Positions 21,377 through 29,618 of a DNA stretch of 64,000 nt are shown here, in pieces. The notes below the pieces were generated by a model that was given only the letters and a program-made list of their open reading frames with translations, searched no databases and was not told the DNA's origin. Source of the DNA: Saccharomycopsis crataegensis. Taxonomy: Eukaryota; Ascomycota; Saccharomycetes; Ascoideales; Saccharomycopsidaceae. The first letter of the stretch is position 1. Each line of letters begins with the position of its first letter. The position numbers and the translations under genes are program-made. The DNA lies in contig NW_027043819.1 in the NCBI RefSeq assembly GCF_037102585.1, forward strand, positions 1,240,001 through 1,304,000, given 5' to 3'.

Positions 21377-24300
21377 GGTTATGAGTTCAAATGCTCTCAC
21401 TTCGTTCGCTGCTGATGAGAAGTTGAAGGGTTCCGGGAACTTTTATGATTGGTTTACTTTGATCAGTGTTAAGATGAAGATGAAAGGTCTTGGTTTACAT
21501 GCTTACTTGATCAATGGGGAAACCGGAACCGACGGGCTGGAAACTGCTAATGAAGTTGCCCAATTGATTGCTACTATGGATGAGATTATTTCAACAGCCA
21601 TTTTCAACAGCATCTCAGGCGCTGCTTTGACTAAGGCTTCCGAATTTGATGGTACTGGTAGAAACTTGTTTATGTTTCTCAAGGATGCTTATGGTACATT
21701 GACTGTTACAAATGCTGTTGGTATTATCTCAGATTTAATTGACGCTAAGTGGTTGAAATCTAGCAACGGAAACGTTGAGAATTTCATTGATGCCTTCAAT
21801 CACTTCAAGAATACTGTTGGCAAATTAGACGGAAACACTGTGTTGTGTGCGTTGTTTTTGAGCTTGGGTCAGAAAGCCGGGTTTAATGCAACTCTTTCCA
21901 GGGAAGTCATGACTGCGTATGAGTCTAGAAATGGCAGGACTATTGGAAATGTTGATATTGGGCTTGTCCAAGATTTGACAAGAGAAATCATTGGAGATAA
22001 ATCGGTTGGTTCCACCAGTGTTGAGGGTTTGGAACCTGTGTTTGCTTTTAAGAAACAGTACAAGTGCTTCAATTGTGGAAAACCCGGTCATTTCAAGAAG
22101 GATTGCAAGGCTCCTAGAAAGGAGAGAATGGGTGGTGATCTGAAGAATCCATCACCATCTTGGTATGCATTTATGGGAATGCATGGTAGGGCCTCCAGAG
22201 TGTACTTTGACTCTGGTGCCTCGCAACATATTTTGAATGACAGAAAGATGTTTAAAACCATTGGTCCTTTTTCTGGTGAGATCTCAGGTATTGATGGTAG
22301 TTCTCTCGAGGTTCAAGGTATCGGGTCTGCGGTGTTTAAGTTACGTGATAACACCAGTATTGAAATCAAGGATGCTTATTATGTTCCAGGGTCAAAGGCC
22401 AATTTGATTTCTGTTTCCAAGGCTACTCTGAATGGTGCAAGATTATTATTTGAAGGAAACAAGGTGAAAATGTACCCTGAAAAGAAAGTGGTTGCTGTTA
22501 AAGATCCAGTTATGAGTGATCTTTATGCTTTGCACACCAGTGTCGATGGTGTGGCATTTAACAGTGTTGATAAGAGCGGGTTGTGGCACCAGAGATTAGG
22601 CCATCCCAGTATGAATATTATGAACAAGTTCAATCTGATGTTTCATTTGGTGAAAGGTAAACTTTACAGTGAAGATTCTGTGCAGTTATGTGAAAGCTGC
22701 TTGACAAGTAAAGGGGTTACCAGAAGACCAAAGAGCGGCAAGGGTGCTAAACCACAACAGCCTTTACAATTGTTGCATATGGACGTGTGTGGCCCAATCA
22801 ATTATGGGTCTATTGATTCGAGCAAATATTTTCTCACTATTGTCGACGGGTATTCCAAGTTTGTGGAGGTCAAGTGTTTGAAAAACAAGTCAGAGTGTGC
22901 TGACAGGATTATTGAGTTTATTACATACACCGAAACAATGTTCAAGTCTCAGGGAAAAGAGTTTACCGTGGGAACTATCCGCACTGATAATGGTGGTGAA
23001 TTTGTTACAGGAAAGTTGCATGATTTCATGAGAAGCAAAGGTATTGCCCATGAGTTGACTGTGCCACACCGTAGTTATCAAAATGGTGTTGCTGAAAGAA
23101 TGCATCGGACAATTCAAGACAAAACTAGGTCTTTAATTATTGGGGCTTCTATGCCGGTTCAGTTTTGGTCTGAAGGTGTCCGCACGGCTGTTTATTTGAT
23201 TAACAGGACGCCATCCCGCGTTATTAATTTCCACACACCATATGGTCGTTGGTATGGTTACAAGCCGGGCCTTGACCATCTTCGCTGCTTTGGTTCCCTT
23301 GCATATGTGGTTATACCAAACAGTTTGAGAAATGGAAAATTTGATGCTACCGCCAAGGTTGGAGTGATGCTCGGGTATGATAGAGATCACTGTGCGTACA
23401 GAATTTTTGATCCTGCTGCCAACAAGATTATTGTGGCGACTCAGGTCAGATTTGATGAGTCAAGATATTACTATCAGGATGTGAAGCGAGTCACTGATGT
23501 GGATAGAGAGATTGCTAAGGTAAGCAGCTCTGGTGGTATGGGTTTTGCTGGTGGCGTTGCACCAGGCCCTGTTATAAGTGATCCAGACTTAGAGGATGTT
23601 GCAAGTGAGATCTCGGTTGATGATGAACGAATGGTTTCCGATTTGGATGATTCAGAAAGAGAGTCCACTGTTTCCTCAAGCAAAGACGTGGAAATGAGAA
23701 TCATAGACGATGATGAGGATGCCACTGGAGAGTTAATCCCATCAAGGATGGTTTCAGAAGAGTTCAAGTTGGTTACTGCTACAAAAAGGAAAAGATCATC
23801 GGGTTCTAGACCCAAGAAAAGTACAGGTTTGATTAAAAGAAATCCATTTGGGATCTTGGCAGAAGTTGAACAAGAATCTGATACATTCAGTTCAGATTCA
23901 GAGAGGGAAATTGCTATTGAGAAACCACAAAGGAAGAAATACAGAAACGATAGTAGCTCAAAAGAGCTTACTTCTTTTGTTCCTAATGGTAGTAGCAATG
24001 ACAACTTGGTGGTTTCGGAAATTGAGCCACATGTTGAACAGCCAAGTGATTGTGATGAGGAATCAGAACTGAATGATGATGCCGAAGGCAAGTTGTTAGA
24101 GTACAAACCTGTGAATTATGTTGCCTCTTGTTTTATGGCTGGTGAAGCTGCTGCTTTGGCTGGTGGAAGTGATGTTCCTGGAAATTATAAGGAAGCCATG
24201 AAGAGCAACGAAAGTGCAGAATGGAAGCGCGCTTGTGACGAAGAAATTGCGGCTCACAAGGAGAATTCCACTTATGAATTGGTCGAGTTGCCGAAAGGAA

Positions 24301-25706
24301 GAAAGCCAATTACATGTCGTTGGGTCTTTGCAAAGAAAGATAACGGAGTCTTCAAGGGAAGACTTGTTGCTCGAGGATTCACACAGGTGAAGGGTATTGA
24401 CTACAATGAGACATTCTCACCTGTGGTGCGTTATGAATCTATCAGGTTGATGTTGAGTATTGCAGCTAAGAATGGAATGGCAGTTCATCAGATGGATGTG
24501 AAAACTGCATTCCTCAACGGATCTCTTCAGGAAGAATTATACATGACACAGCCGGAAGGGTATGTGGTTAAGGGAAAAGAAACAATGGTTTTGAGATTGA
24601 AGAAAAGCTTATATGGATTGAAGCAAGCTCCCTTGGTGTGGAATGAGAGAATCCACAGTGTATTGTCGTCTCTTGGTTTTGTTAGAAACGGTGCTGAATA
24701 TTGTTTGTACTCAAGAAAGTCTGAAAAGTCATTTGTGATGGTTGCCCTCTATGTTGACGACTTATTGATAGCTGGTACCTCAGATTTTGCCATCAGGAAA
24801 GTGAAAAGTGAATTGATGAATGTCTTCAAGATGAAGGACTTGGGAATAGTCAGGAAATTTTTGGGTATCAATATCTCGCAAGATAATGGAGGTATTAACA
24901 TGAGCTTGAAAGACTATATTGGCTCTATGTTAAAGGAATTTGGAATGGAGAATTGCAACCCAGATAAGACGCCTACTATTGCTGGTCAGGAGCTCACCTT
25001 GGTGGACAACAGTGCTGAGGATTGTGATGCCACAGCTTACAGATCTTTGGTTGGAAAATTATTGTTTGCTGCTAATACTGTTAGAAGCGATATCAGCTAT
25101 ATCGTCGGTGTTCTATCCAGATACCTCAAGGAACCAAAGGAGGTGCATTATAAGGCAGCAAAGAGAGTTTTAAGATACTTGAAAGGAACCAAAGATTTGG
25201 GAATAAGATATGAGGCTGGCAATAATGATAACGGTGAGCTTCTTGGATACTGTGATGCTGACTGGGCTGGAGATAAGTCAGACAGAAAGTCTACTACTGG
25301 GTTTGTGTTCAAATATGCCAATGGTGCAATCACATGGAGATCTAAGAAGCAAGCTACTGTTGCTCTTTCTACGGCAGAGGCTGAATACATGTCACTAAGT
25401 GAAGGAGTCAAGGAAGCATTATGGCTAATGCAAGTGTTCAAGGAATTTGGGATCAATACTGGTCCAGTGAGGATGTTTGATGATAACCAAGGGTGTATTG
25501 AAATGGCAAAGCATCCAGCTTTCCATCATCGCACCAAACACATTGACATCAGGACTCACTTTATCAGGGACCACATTGGATCTGGCTCTATCAATTTGGA
25601 GTACTTGAGCACTGGTGTTATGATTGCTGATATGTTTACAAAAGGTCTTGCTGCCCCTCAATTCTTGGAGTTGAGAAGGCTCTGTGGTATGGAGACTTTG
25701 AATTGA
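21342..25706 (+). CDS. copia gag-pol polyprotein, family B1
   Basis: One frame encodes gag and pol, as in Ty5. Order: Gag core; zinc knuckle CFNCGKPGHFKKDC; protease YFDSGASQHI; GAG-pre-integrase LWHQRLGHPSMN and CESC; integrase triad in LHMDVCGP, RTDNGGEF and QNGVAERMHR; an acidic, variable linker; reverse transcriptase QMDVKTAFLNG, SLYGLKQAP and LYVDDLL; RNase H CDADWAGD, STAEAEYMSL and DNQGCIEMAKHP. The first ATG (21342) lies inside the 5' LTR, and a second (MSSNALTSF) overlaps the primer-binding site. Family B2 keeps the same LTR-encoded residues (VTRVTKLQQ) despite silent changes, so the LTR start may be used. With no visible break, the protein could be functional. Confidence 0.93.
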   Translation: MSFVTRVTKLQQVMSSNALTSFAADEKLKGSGNFYDWFTLISVKMKMKGLGLHAYLINGETGTDGLETANEVAQLIATMDEIISTAIFNSISGAALTKASEFDGTGRNLFMFLKDAYGTLTVTNAVGIISDLIDAKWLKSSNGNVENFIDAFNHFKNTVGKLDGNTVLCALFLSLGQKAGFNATLSREVMTAYESRNGRTIGNVDIGLVQDLTREIIGDKSVGSTSVEGLEPVFAFKKQYKCFNCGKPGHFKKDCKAPRKERMGGDLKNPSPSWYAFMGMHGRASRVYFDSGASQHILNDRKMFKTIGPFSGEISGIDGSSLEVQGIGSAVFKLRDNTSIEIKDAYYVPGSKANLISVSKATLNGARLLFEGNKVKMYPEKKVVAVKDPVMSDLYALHTSVDGVAFNSVDKSGLWHQRLGHPSMNIMNKFNLMFHLVKGKLYSEDSVQLCESCLTSKGVTRRPKSGKGAKPQQPLQLLHMDVCGPINYGSIDSSKYFLTIVDGYSKFVEVKCLKNKSECADRIIEFITYTETMFKSQGKEFTVGTIRTDNGGEFVTGKLHDFMRSKGIAHELTVPHRSYQNGVAERMHRTIQDKTRSLIIGASMPVQFWSEGVRTAVYLINRTPSRVINFHTPYGRWYGYKPGLDHLRCFGSLAYVVIPNSLRNGKFDATAKVGVMLGYDRDHCAYRIFDPAANKIIVATQVRFDESRYYYQDVKRVTDVDREIAKVSSSGGMGFAGGVAPGPVISDPDLEDVASEISVDDERMVSDLDDSERESTVSSSKDVEMRIIDDDEDATGELIPSRMVSEEFKLVTATKRKRSSGSRPKKSTGLIKRNPFGILAEVEQESDTFSSDSEREIAIEKPQRKKYRNDSSSKELTSFVPNGSSNDNLVVSEIEPHVEQPSDCDEESELNDDAEGKLLEYKPVNYVASCFMAGEAAALAGGSDVPGNYKEAMKSNESAEWKRACDEEIAAHKENSTYELVELPKGRKPITCRWVFAKKDNGVFKGRLVARGFTQVKGIDYNETFSPVVRYESIRLMLSIAAKNGMAVHQMDVKTAFLNGSLQEELYMTQPEGYVVKGKETMVLRLKKSLYGLKQAPLVWNERIHSVLSSLGFVRNGAEYCLYSRKSEKSFVMVALYVDDLLIAGTSDFAIRKVKSELMNVFKMKDLGIVRKFLGINISQDNGGINMSLKDYIGSMLKEFGMENCNPDKTPTIAGQELTLVDNSAEDCDATAYRSLVGKLLFAANTVRSDISYIVGVLSRYLKEPKEVHYKAAKRVLRYLKGTKDLGIRYEAGNNDNGELLGYCDADWAGDKSDRKSTTGFVFKYANGAITWRSKKQATVALSTAEAEYMSLSEGVKEALWLMQVFKEFGINTGPVRMFDDNQGCIEMAKHPAFHHRTKHIDIRTHFIRDHIGSGSINLEYLSTGVMIADMFTKGLAAPQFLELRRLCGMETLN

Positions 25707-25713
25707 GAGAGGG

Positions 25714-26031
25714 TGTTGAGTTGGCAATCCAAAGTTATGTGGTTAGTCATTGTTCATGGAACCTTCTAGAACTCATGGAACCTTCTAGAACTTATGGAAC
25801 CTTCTAGAACTCATGGAACCTTCTAGAATTCCATGGAACATTCTAGAGCTTATGGAACCTTCTAGAACCCATTGAGATTAATATAAATATGGGCCATGCC
25901 CCCATAGTCTGAGTTTGTCCTTTATATAATTTAGATAGTTAACAAGTAAAACAAGTATAACAAGGGAATAAATATTATTGAATATTATTGTTATCAATGT
26001 CTTTTGTAACTAGAGTTACAAAACTACAACA
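25714..26031 (+). repeat. LTR-B1, 3' LTR, 318 bp, six 19-bp units
   Basis: The 3' LTR of the copia element at 21039. It has one repeat unit fewer than the 5' LTR and a few single-base differences. Confidence 0.93.
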
Positions 26032-26217
26032 GTCATCGCATCCCCCCGGAGTTTCACCGAAATCAAAAGGAGTTTTTCCTCTCGGGATCCGGATAGTTTG
26101 GGCATAATAATCTTAAAGTGATCCATCCAAGAGAGAATCAATGATAGGTCGTCGGATCCGTCGTAGACCGGCATGTTGTTCAACAACAACTTTTCGCGTT
26201 CCGCGTTATTCATTTTA
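26032..26217 (-). pseudogene. gypsy family A gag, N-terminal remnant
   Basis: It begins MNNAEREKLLLNNMPVYDG right after the primer-binding site. The following residues (LSWMDHFKIIMPKLSG, EEKLLLISVKLRGDAM) have the look of a gypsy capsid N-terminal region. Only about 60 residues remain, then the neighbouring copia element starts. It is a fossil fragment. Confidence 0.7.
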
Positions 26218-26237
26218 AACCTAGTGGTGCTACCAGA

Positions 26238-27011
26238 TGTTACAATCTGCTTCTTGTCGATGATTGTTCTCGACCAAGAAGATTCAAATTGGGTGATCAC
26301 AAAGATGATCCTTTTCTTAAACTAAATAAAGGTGAAAACAAGAGGAATGTTGAATCCTTAAATAAATAAAATGGTTAAAACTAATAATGGGGTGTTGGAC
26401 CCATTCCCGCAATAAAGGACTAACAGATAAGGGATGGAACATAAGGTAATACTTCGATGAGGTAATGTAGATCATGGTTTCGCATGGTTTTTTTTTTTTT
26501 TTTTAAAGTCCCTATATTTAACTACTAAGAGCTATATAGGTCATCGCACTTTTTATGTACGGTTATTATGATCAATTATGCGCAGCTATGGCGACTTATT
26601 TGGTGTCCGTTTTCTCCCAATATTTTTGGTAACCCGGGAGTTTGGGTTGGAAAATGCAATGTTTTTGACTTGTAGCAACCTGTCACTATTTTTTTTTTAG
26701 CCAGGGAGGAGGAAATCTTCGAAAGACACCAGCGACGCAACCTTACCGGTAGTGTGAGATTTTTACTCACTAAAACCCCCTTGTATCTTACCTTCAGAGT
26801 GGTATTACTCCTTACTCAGTTAGCGTACTGAACGTGACCTGGTGGTTAATGCCGCGAGCGGGGTTCGAACACGCGAACCTTTCTTAGTCTATGGTTCTGC
26901 CCACTACGCCACCCAGCGCAGGTCTATGGTTTTTTTTTTTTTTAAAAAAAAAAACGGTACCATCCCGTTGGTAACCAGGACTCAACTCAACCATGATCCG
27001 ATAATATAACA
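26238..27011 (-). repeat. LTR-A, 5' LTR interrupted by a SINE
   Basis: It starts TGTTACAATCTGC and ends AATATAACA on the plus strand. The LTR is continuous with its relatives except for the insertion at about 26488-26954. Confidence 0.85.
26488..26929 (-). mobile_element. Candidate tRNA-derived SINE
   Basis: On the reverse strand a tRNA-like head (26841-26922) carries an A box, TGGCGTAGTGGG, and a B box, TGTTCGAACCCC. The acceptor and anticodon arms pair poorly, so it is not a working tRNA. A body of about 330 bp without a reading frame follows, ending in a run of about 17 A (T on the plus strand, 26488-26504). The sequence ATGG plus a T-run stands on both sides and looks like a target duplication made by LINE-type integration. 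Those three traits define a tRNA-derived SINE. I see only this one copy in the window, so the family assignment is inference. Confidence 0.65.
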
Positions 27012-27013
27012 CA

Positions 27014-27087
27014 GACTTCGTGGCCAAGCTGGTTAAGGCGTGCGACTGTTAATCGCAAGATCGTGAGTTCGATCCTCACCGAGGTCG
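27014..27087 (+). tRNA. tRNA-Asn(GTT)
   Basis: A 74-nt cloverleaf with acceptor GACTTCG paired to CGAGGTC, anticodon loop CTGTTAA and T loop TTCGATC. A gypsy LTR ends two bases upstream. Downstream T-runs are short (TTTC, then TTTTTTCC near 27160). Confidence 0.95.
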
Positions 27088-27556
27088 TAAAATATCTTCA
27101 GAGCGATCCAGCTCAAGAATAGTTTGTTTCTTTTCAGAACCCATGTGTTCTGCCAACATTTTTTCCTTATTTTTATCGGTGTAGGTGTATATGTAATATA
27201 TATATATATATACATAAGCATAATTGGCTCAAATTATTTCTCGGGATTAAGATAAATTAACATTACGTTGGTTGTTTGGTTTATTTCAAGGGGATTTCCA
27301 AACATTAAAGAAAAAAAAAAAAAAACAATCTCTCCACCCCTGGGAAAATTAATGGAGTTTTATAAATATGACGTCGAGAGAGACAAGACATGACAGGTTC
27401 ATGTTACTGCATGGCAACGGTTTGGGAAGTGGCCATTTGTCTGTCTTTCTCTCTCTCCCAACCCATATCTACACCAGACTTCTGCCCAGTAAGTATTACC
27501 AACGGTTTATTATTATTTTTATATTGATTGATTGAAACGCTTGTTAATTGGGCAAT
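27088..27556. other. Intergenic DNA, no gene seen
   Basis: An AT-rich stretch with an (AT)n run at 27196-27213, an A-run at 27310 and a pyrimidine-rich segment at 27440-27470. The short sequence CCCAGTAAGTATT at 27487 resembles a 5' splice site, but no exon can be supported. This is the longest stretch without a recognised repeat and may be ordinary host DNA. Confidence 0.5.
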
Positions 27557-27832
27557 TGTAATGATCTAGACACTTTCTTACTTTTCTTTCTCTTTCTTTC
27601 TTTTTATTGTTCTTATCTTTTCTTCTTTCTTCTTTATTTAACTCCATTCCTTATCTCGGACAACTTCCTTATCTCGGACAACTTCCTTATCTCCGACTAC
27701 CTTTTTATTTCCCTTTTAGGTAAGTCTTACTTTCTTTTCTCACCTATAAAAAGCTTACTTCATCTATTCCTTTTAGTTTTTATTCTTCTTTAATATACTT
27801 TAACTACTATGTTACCCAACTAAACCATTACA
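27557..27832 (+). repeat. LTR-D solo, 276 bp
   Basis: It runs from TGTAATGATCTAGACAC to CTAAACCATTACA, with GGCAAT repeated on both sides as a target duplication. It is the same family as the LTRs of the gypsy element at 39090-50043, and carries one extra copy of a TTATCTCGGACAACTTCC unit. Confidence 0.93.
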
Positions 27833-28093
27833 GGCAATGGTAATATATTGTATATTCATGTTGGAGACCCCCTCCTCCATTCCAGGCGGTGTGATGAGGT
27901 TTCATGCAAGCCAACTAACTGTACGTGAATAACCGGTGGGATCAAAGATTACGGGAAATGAAGAAGAAGAAGGATGTTATGACCACTTTTCAAGGAATAA
28001 TTCATAAACAAGAGCAAGAGAAGAGATAAAGGAAAAAAAAAAAATTGAGGGGGTATATATATATTATAGAATAATCCAGTTTGAAAGTAGAAC
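27833..28093. other. Intergenic DNA left of the AT-rich element, no gene seen
   Basis: No reading frame or repeat recognised. It ends in an A-run (28033) followed by TTGAGGGGGTAT. A similar A-run plus TTGTGGGGGATAT stands on the other side of the AT-rich element near 34332, which may be a coincidence of low-complexity sequence. Confidence 0.4.
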
Positions 28094-28300
28094 AAAAATG
28101 GCCGGGACTCCGGCCATTTTTGGGACTCCGGCCATTTTTGGGACTCCGGCCATTTTTACACAATAAAGTAATGCCCTAAAACCCTATTATACCGAAATAG
28201 AATTTATTAGAAATGGTAGAAAAAGGCTAATATGATCCGTATAGATATATTATTTATCAAAAATCTGTCAAAATTTATTTTTTGGTCAAATGGTAAAGAT
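28094..28300 (+). repeat. Left terminal inverted repeat with triple 18-bp end repeat
   Basis: It opens with a hairpin of 12-bp arms, AAAAATGGCCGG and CCGGCCATTTTT, around GACT. The unit GGGACTCCGGCCATTTTT then appears twice more. From 28159 (CACAATAAAGTAATGCCC) it matches the right end to about 28300. Confidence 0.9.
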
Positions 28301-28361
28301 GGTAAAACAGTCCATTTTTCAAATTTTTACCATTTTGGTTTTAAAAAATAATTTAACCAAA

Positions 28362-29567
28362 TTAATTTTCAAAAATATATGTATTCACATCAAATTTTTT
28401 GTTAAATTTAATGTTTTCTATATTAATTTCTTCTTTTTCACTTAAAAATTCTGATTTATCTATATCGAATAATTTGTAACATTTTTTAGTTTTTTGTAAT
28501 ATCATATCTAATCTTTTTATATTTGTTTTTCTACATACCATATAAGCAGCTTTTAAACAATTATATTCTACAAATTCTTCGTTTTCTATTAAATTCTTTT
28601 TAATAATAACATCAGACAAAATATTAGTATATATAATTAACCATTTATATTTTTCGTCATAATTTTCTATATATTTTAAAGAATATCCTATATTTAAGTA
28701 AATTAAAAAAGGTTTTATATTAATTATTATATCTTCCATAATTTCTTCATCTATTGAACAGAATTTGCTACAATGTTCATTTAAATAAACATTTTTCTTT
28801 TTAGCTATTTTAGCTATTCTTACATCATTTTTTATACCGTTTTTAGTTATTTTTTTACTTATTTCTATTTTGTTATACATTATATATTTTTCTATACCTT
28901 TTATATTAGTTAAATCGGTTAAATCATCACTATTTTTGTAAAAATTTATTTCTCTAATATTTTTATAATTTATTTTTCTCTCAAATATTTCAGGATATAA
29001 TTCATCACTATTATATTCTTTAAATTTTATAGGTAACCATGAAAAATTTATTGTTTCATCATAAACAATATCATTATCAAAATAATTAGGTAAATTTAAA
29101 CATTTAATTAATATTTCAGTTTGCCAAATCATTTTTGGATTTTTTATAAGTTTAAATATTTCTTTTTCTTCTTTTAATATACATAAATAAGCTAACAAAT
29201 CTTTCAATTTTTCAATTTTTATTAATGCTAATATTTCTTCTTTTTTAATTTTATATAATTCACAAATTATTTCATTGATATCTAAAACTAAATCATCATC
29301 CCATTCACCATTTAATATATAACTTATAGTCAAAGAATTTTTATATTCATGATCTTCAAAATAAAAGTTTTTCTTACAATATTCAGCAAATTCAAAATTT
29401 CTTTTGATTCCTTCAGATAAACAATAACATAAGGTTTCTTTAAAATTTTTAATTAAATCAATATTTATTTCTTTTTCTACATTTTCTTTTTCTCCAAAGT
29501 AACAATTTATATGTAATTTAAGAATTTTTTCTTCATTAAAAGTCTCATTATTTTCTTTATAAATCAT
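28362..29567 (-). CDS. Unknown protein, 401 aa, of the linear-plasmid-like element
   Basis: It starts at ATG 29567 and is read away from the polymerase gene, with ATATGA 21 nt upstream of the start. The protein is rich in I, K, N and E, as expected for AT-rich DNA. I see no signal peptide, membrane segment or catalytic motif. Residues around 45-62 (GIKRNFEFAEYCKKN) resemble GCCLNFEFAKNINKN in the 340-residue protein at the other end. Short helical segments of this kind recall ankyrin-like repeats of viral proteins, but that is only an impression. Position next to the inverted repeat is where small killer plasmids often carry accessory genes. I do not recognise a function. Confidence 0.8.
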   Translation of the reverse strand: MIYKENNETFNEEKILKLHINCYFGEKENVEKEINIDLIKNFKETLCYCLSEGIKRNFEFAEYCKKNFYFEDHEYKNSLTISYILNGEWDDDLVLDINEIICELYKIKKEEILALIKIEKLKDLLAYLCILKEEKEIFKLIKNPKMIWQTEILIKCLNLPNYFDNDIVYDETINFSWLPIKFKEYNSDELYPEIFERKINYKNIREINFYKNSDDLTDLTNIKGIEKYIMYNKIEISKKITKNGIKNDVRIAKIAKKKNVYLNEHCSKFCSIDEEIMEDIIINIKPFLIYLNIGYSLKYIENYDEKYKWLIIYTNILSDVIIKKNLIENEEFVEYNCLKAAYMVCRKTNIKRLDMILQKTKKCYKLFDIDKSEFLSEKEEINIENIKFNKKFDVNTYIFEN

Positions 29568-29618
29568 TTTTTATATGATTACTTATTTTCATATAATAAT
29601 AAATTTTAATAACTTAAA
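29568..29618. promoter_or_regulatory. Divergent promoter region with two ATNTGA motifs
   Basis: The 51 bp between two divergent start codons hold ATATGA at 29573-29578 (plus strand, 40 nt before the polymerase ATG) and at 29589-29594 (reverse strand, 21 nt before the 401-aa ORF). In yeast cytoplasmic linear plasmids ATNTGA is the upstream conserved sequence used by the plasmid's own RNA polymerase. No ordinary nuclear promoter feature stands out beyond AT richness. Confidence 0.6.

Larger units (their letters stand above)
21039..26031 (+). mobile_element. Ty1/copia element, family B1, looks whole
   Basis: The 5' LTR is 21039-21376 and the 3' LTR 25714-26031; they differ mainly by one 19-bp unit. 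The primer-binding site GGTTATGAG directly follows the 5' LTR and is complementary to the anticodon arm of initiator tRNA-Met, as in Ty5 and Drosophila copia. The purine tract GAGAGAGGG precedes the 3' LTR. Inside is a single long gag-pol frame with no evident break, so the copy is young. The flanks do not match (GGTTC and GTCAT): a LINE lies to the left and a gypsy remnant to the right. The element has therefore taken part in a rearrangement, or one flank was lost. Confidence 0.93.
26032..27011 (-). mobile_element. Ty3/gypsy family A, 5' remnant next to tRNA-Asn
   Basis: On the reverse strand: a 5' LTR (26238-27011, enlarged by a SINE), the primer-binding site TGGTAGCACCACTAGG at about 26221-26236, then the first codons of gag. 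It is cut off where the copia LTR ends at 26031. The outer LTR edge is two bases from the 5' end of tRNA-Asn. Confidence 0.85.

Noticed and set aside
26841-26922. A functional tRNA gene on the reverse strand
   Set aside because: The acceptor stem pairs at only about three positions and the anticodon loop is too long. It fits better as the head of a SINE.
27480-27500. A spliced host gene starting before LTR-D (GTAAGTATT)
   Set aside because: No plausible coding exon, branch site or acceptor could be paired with it.
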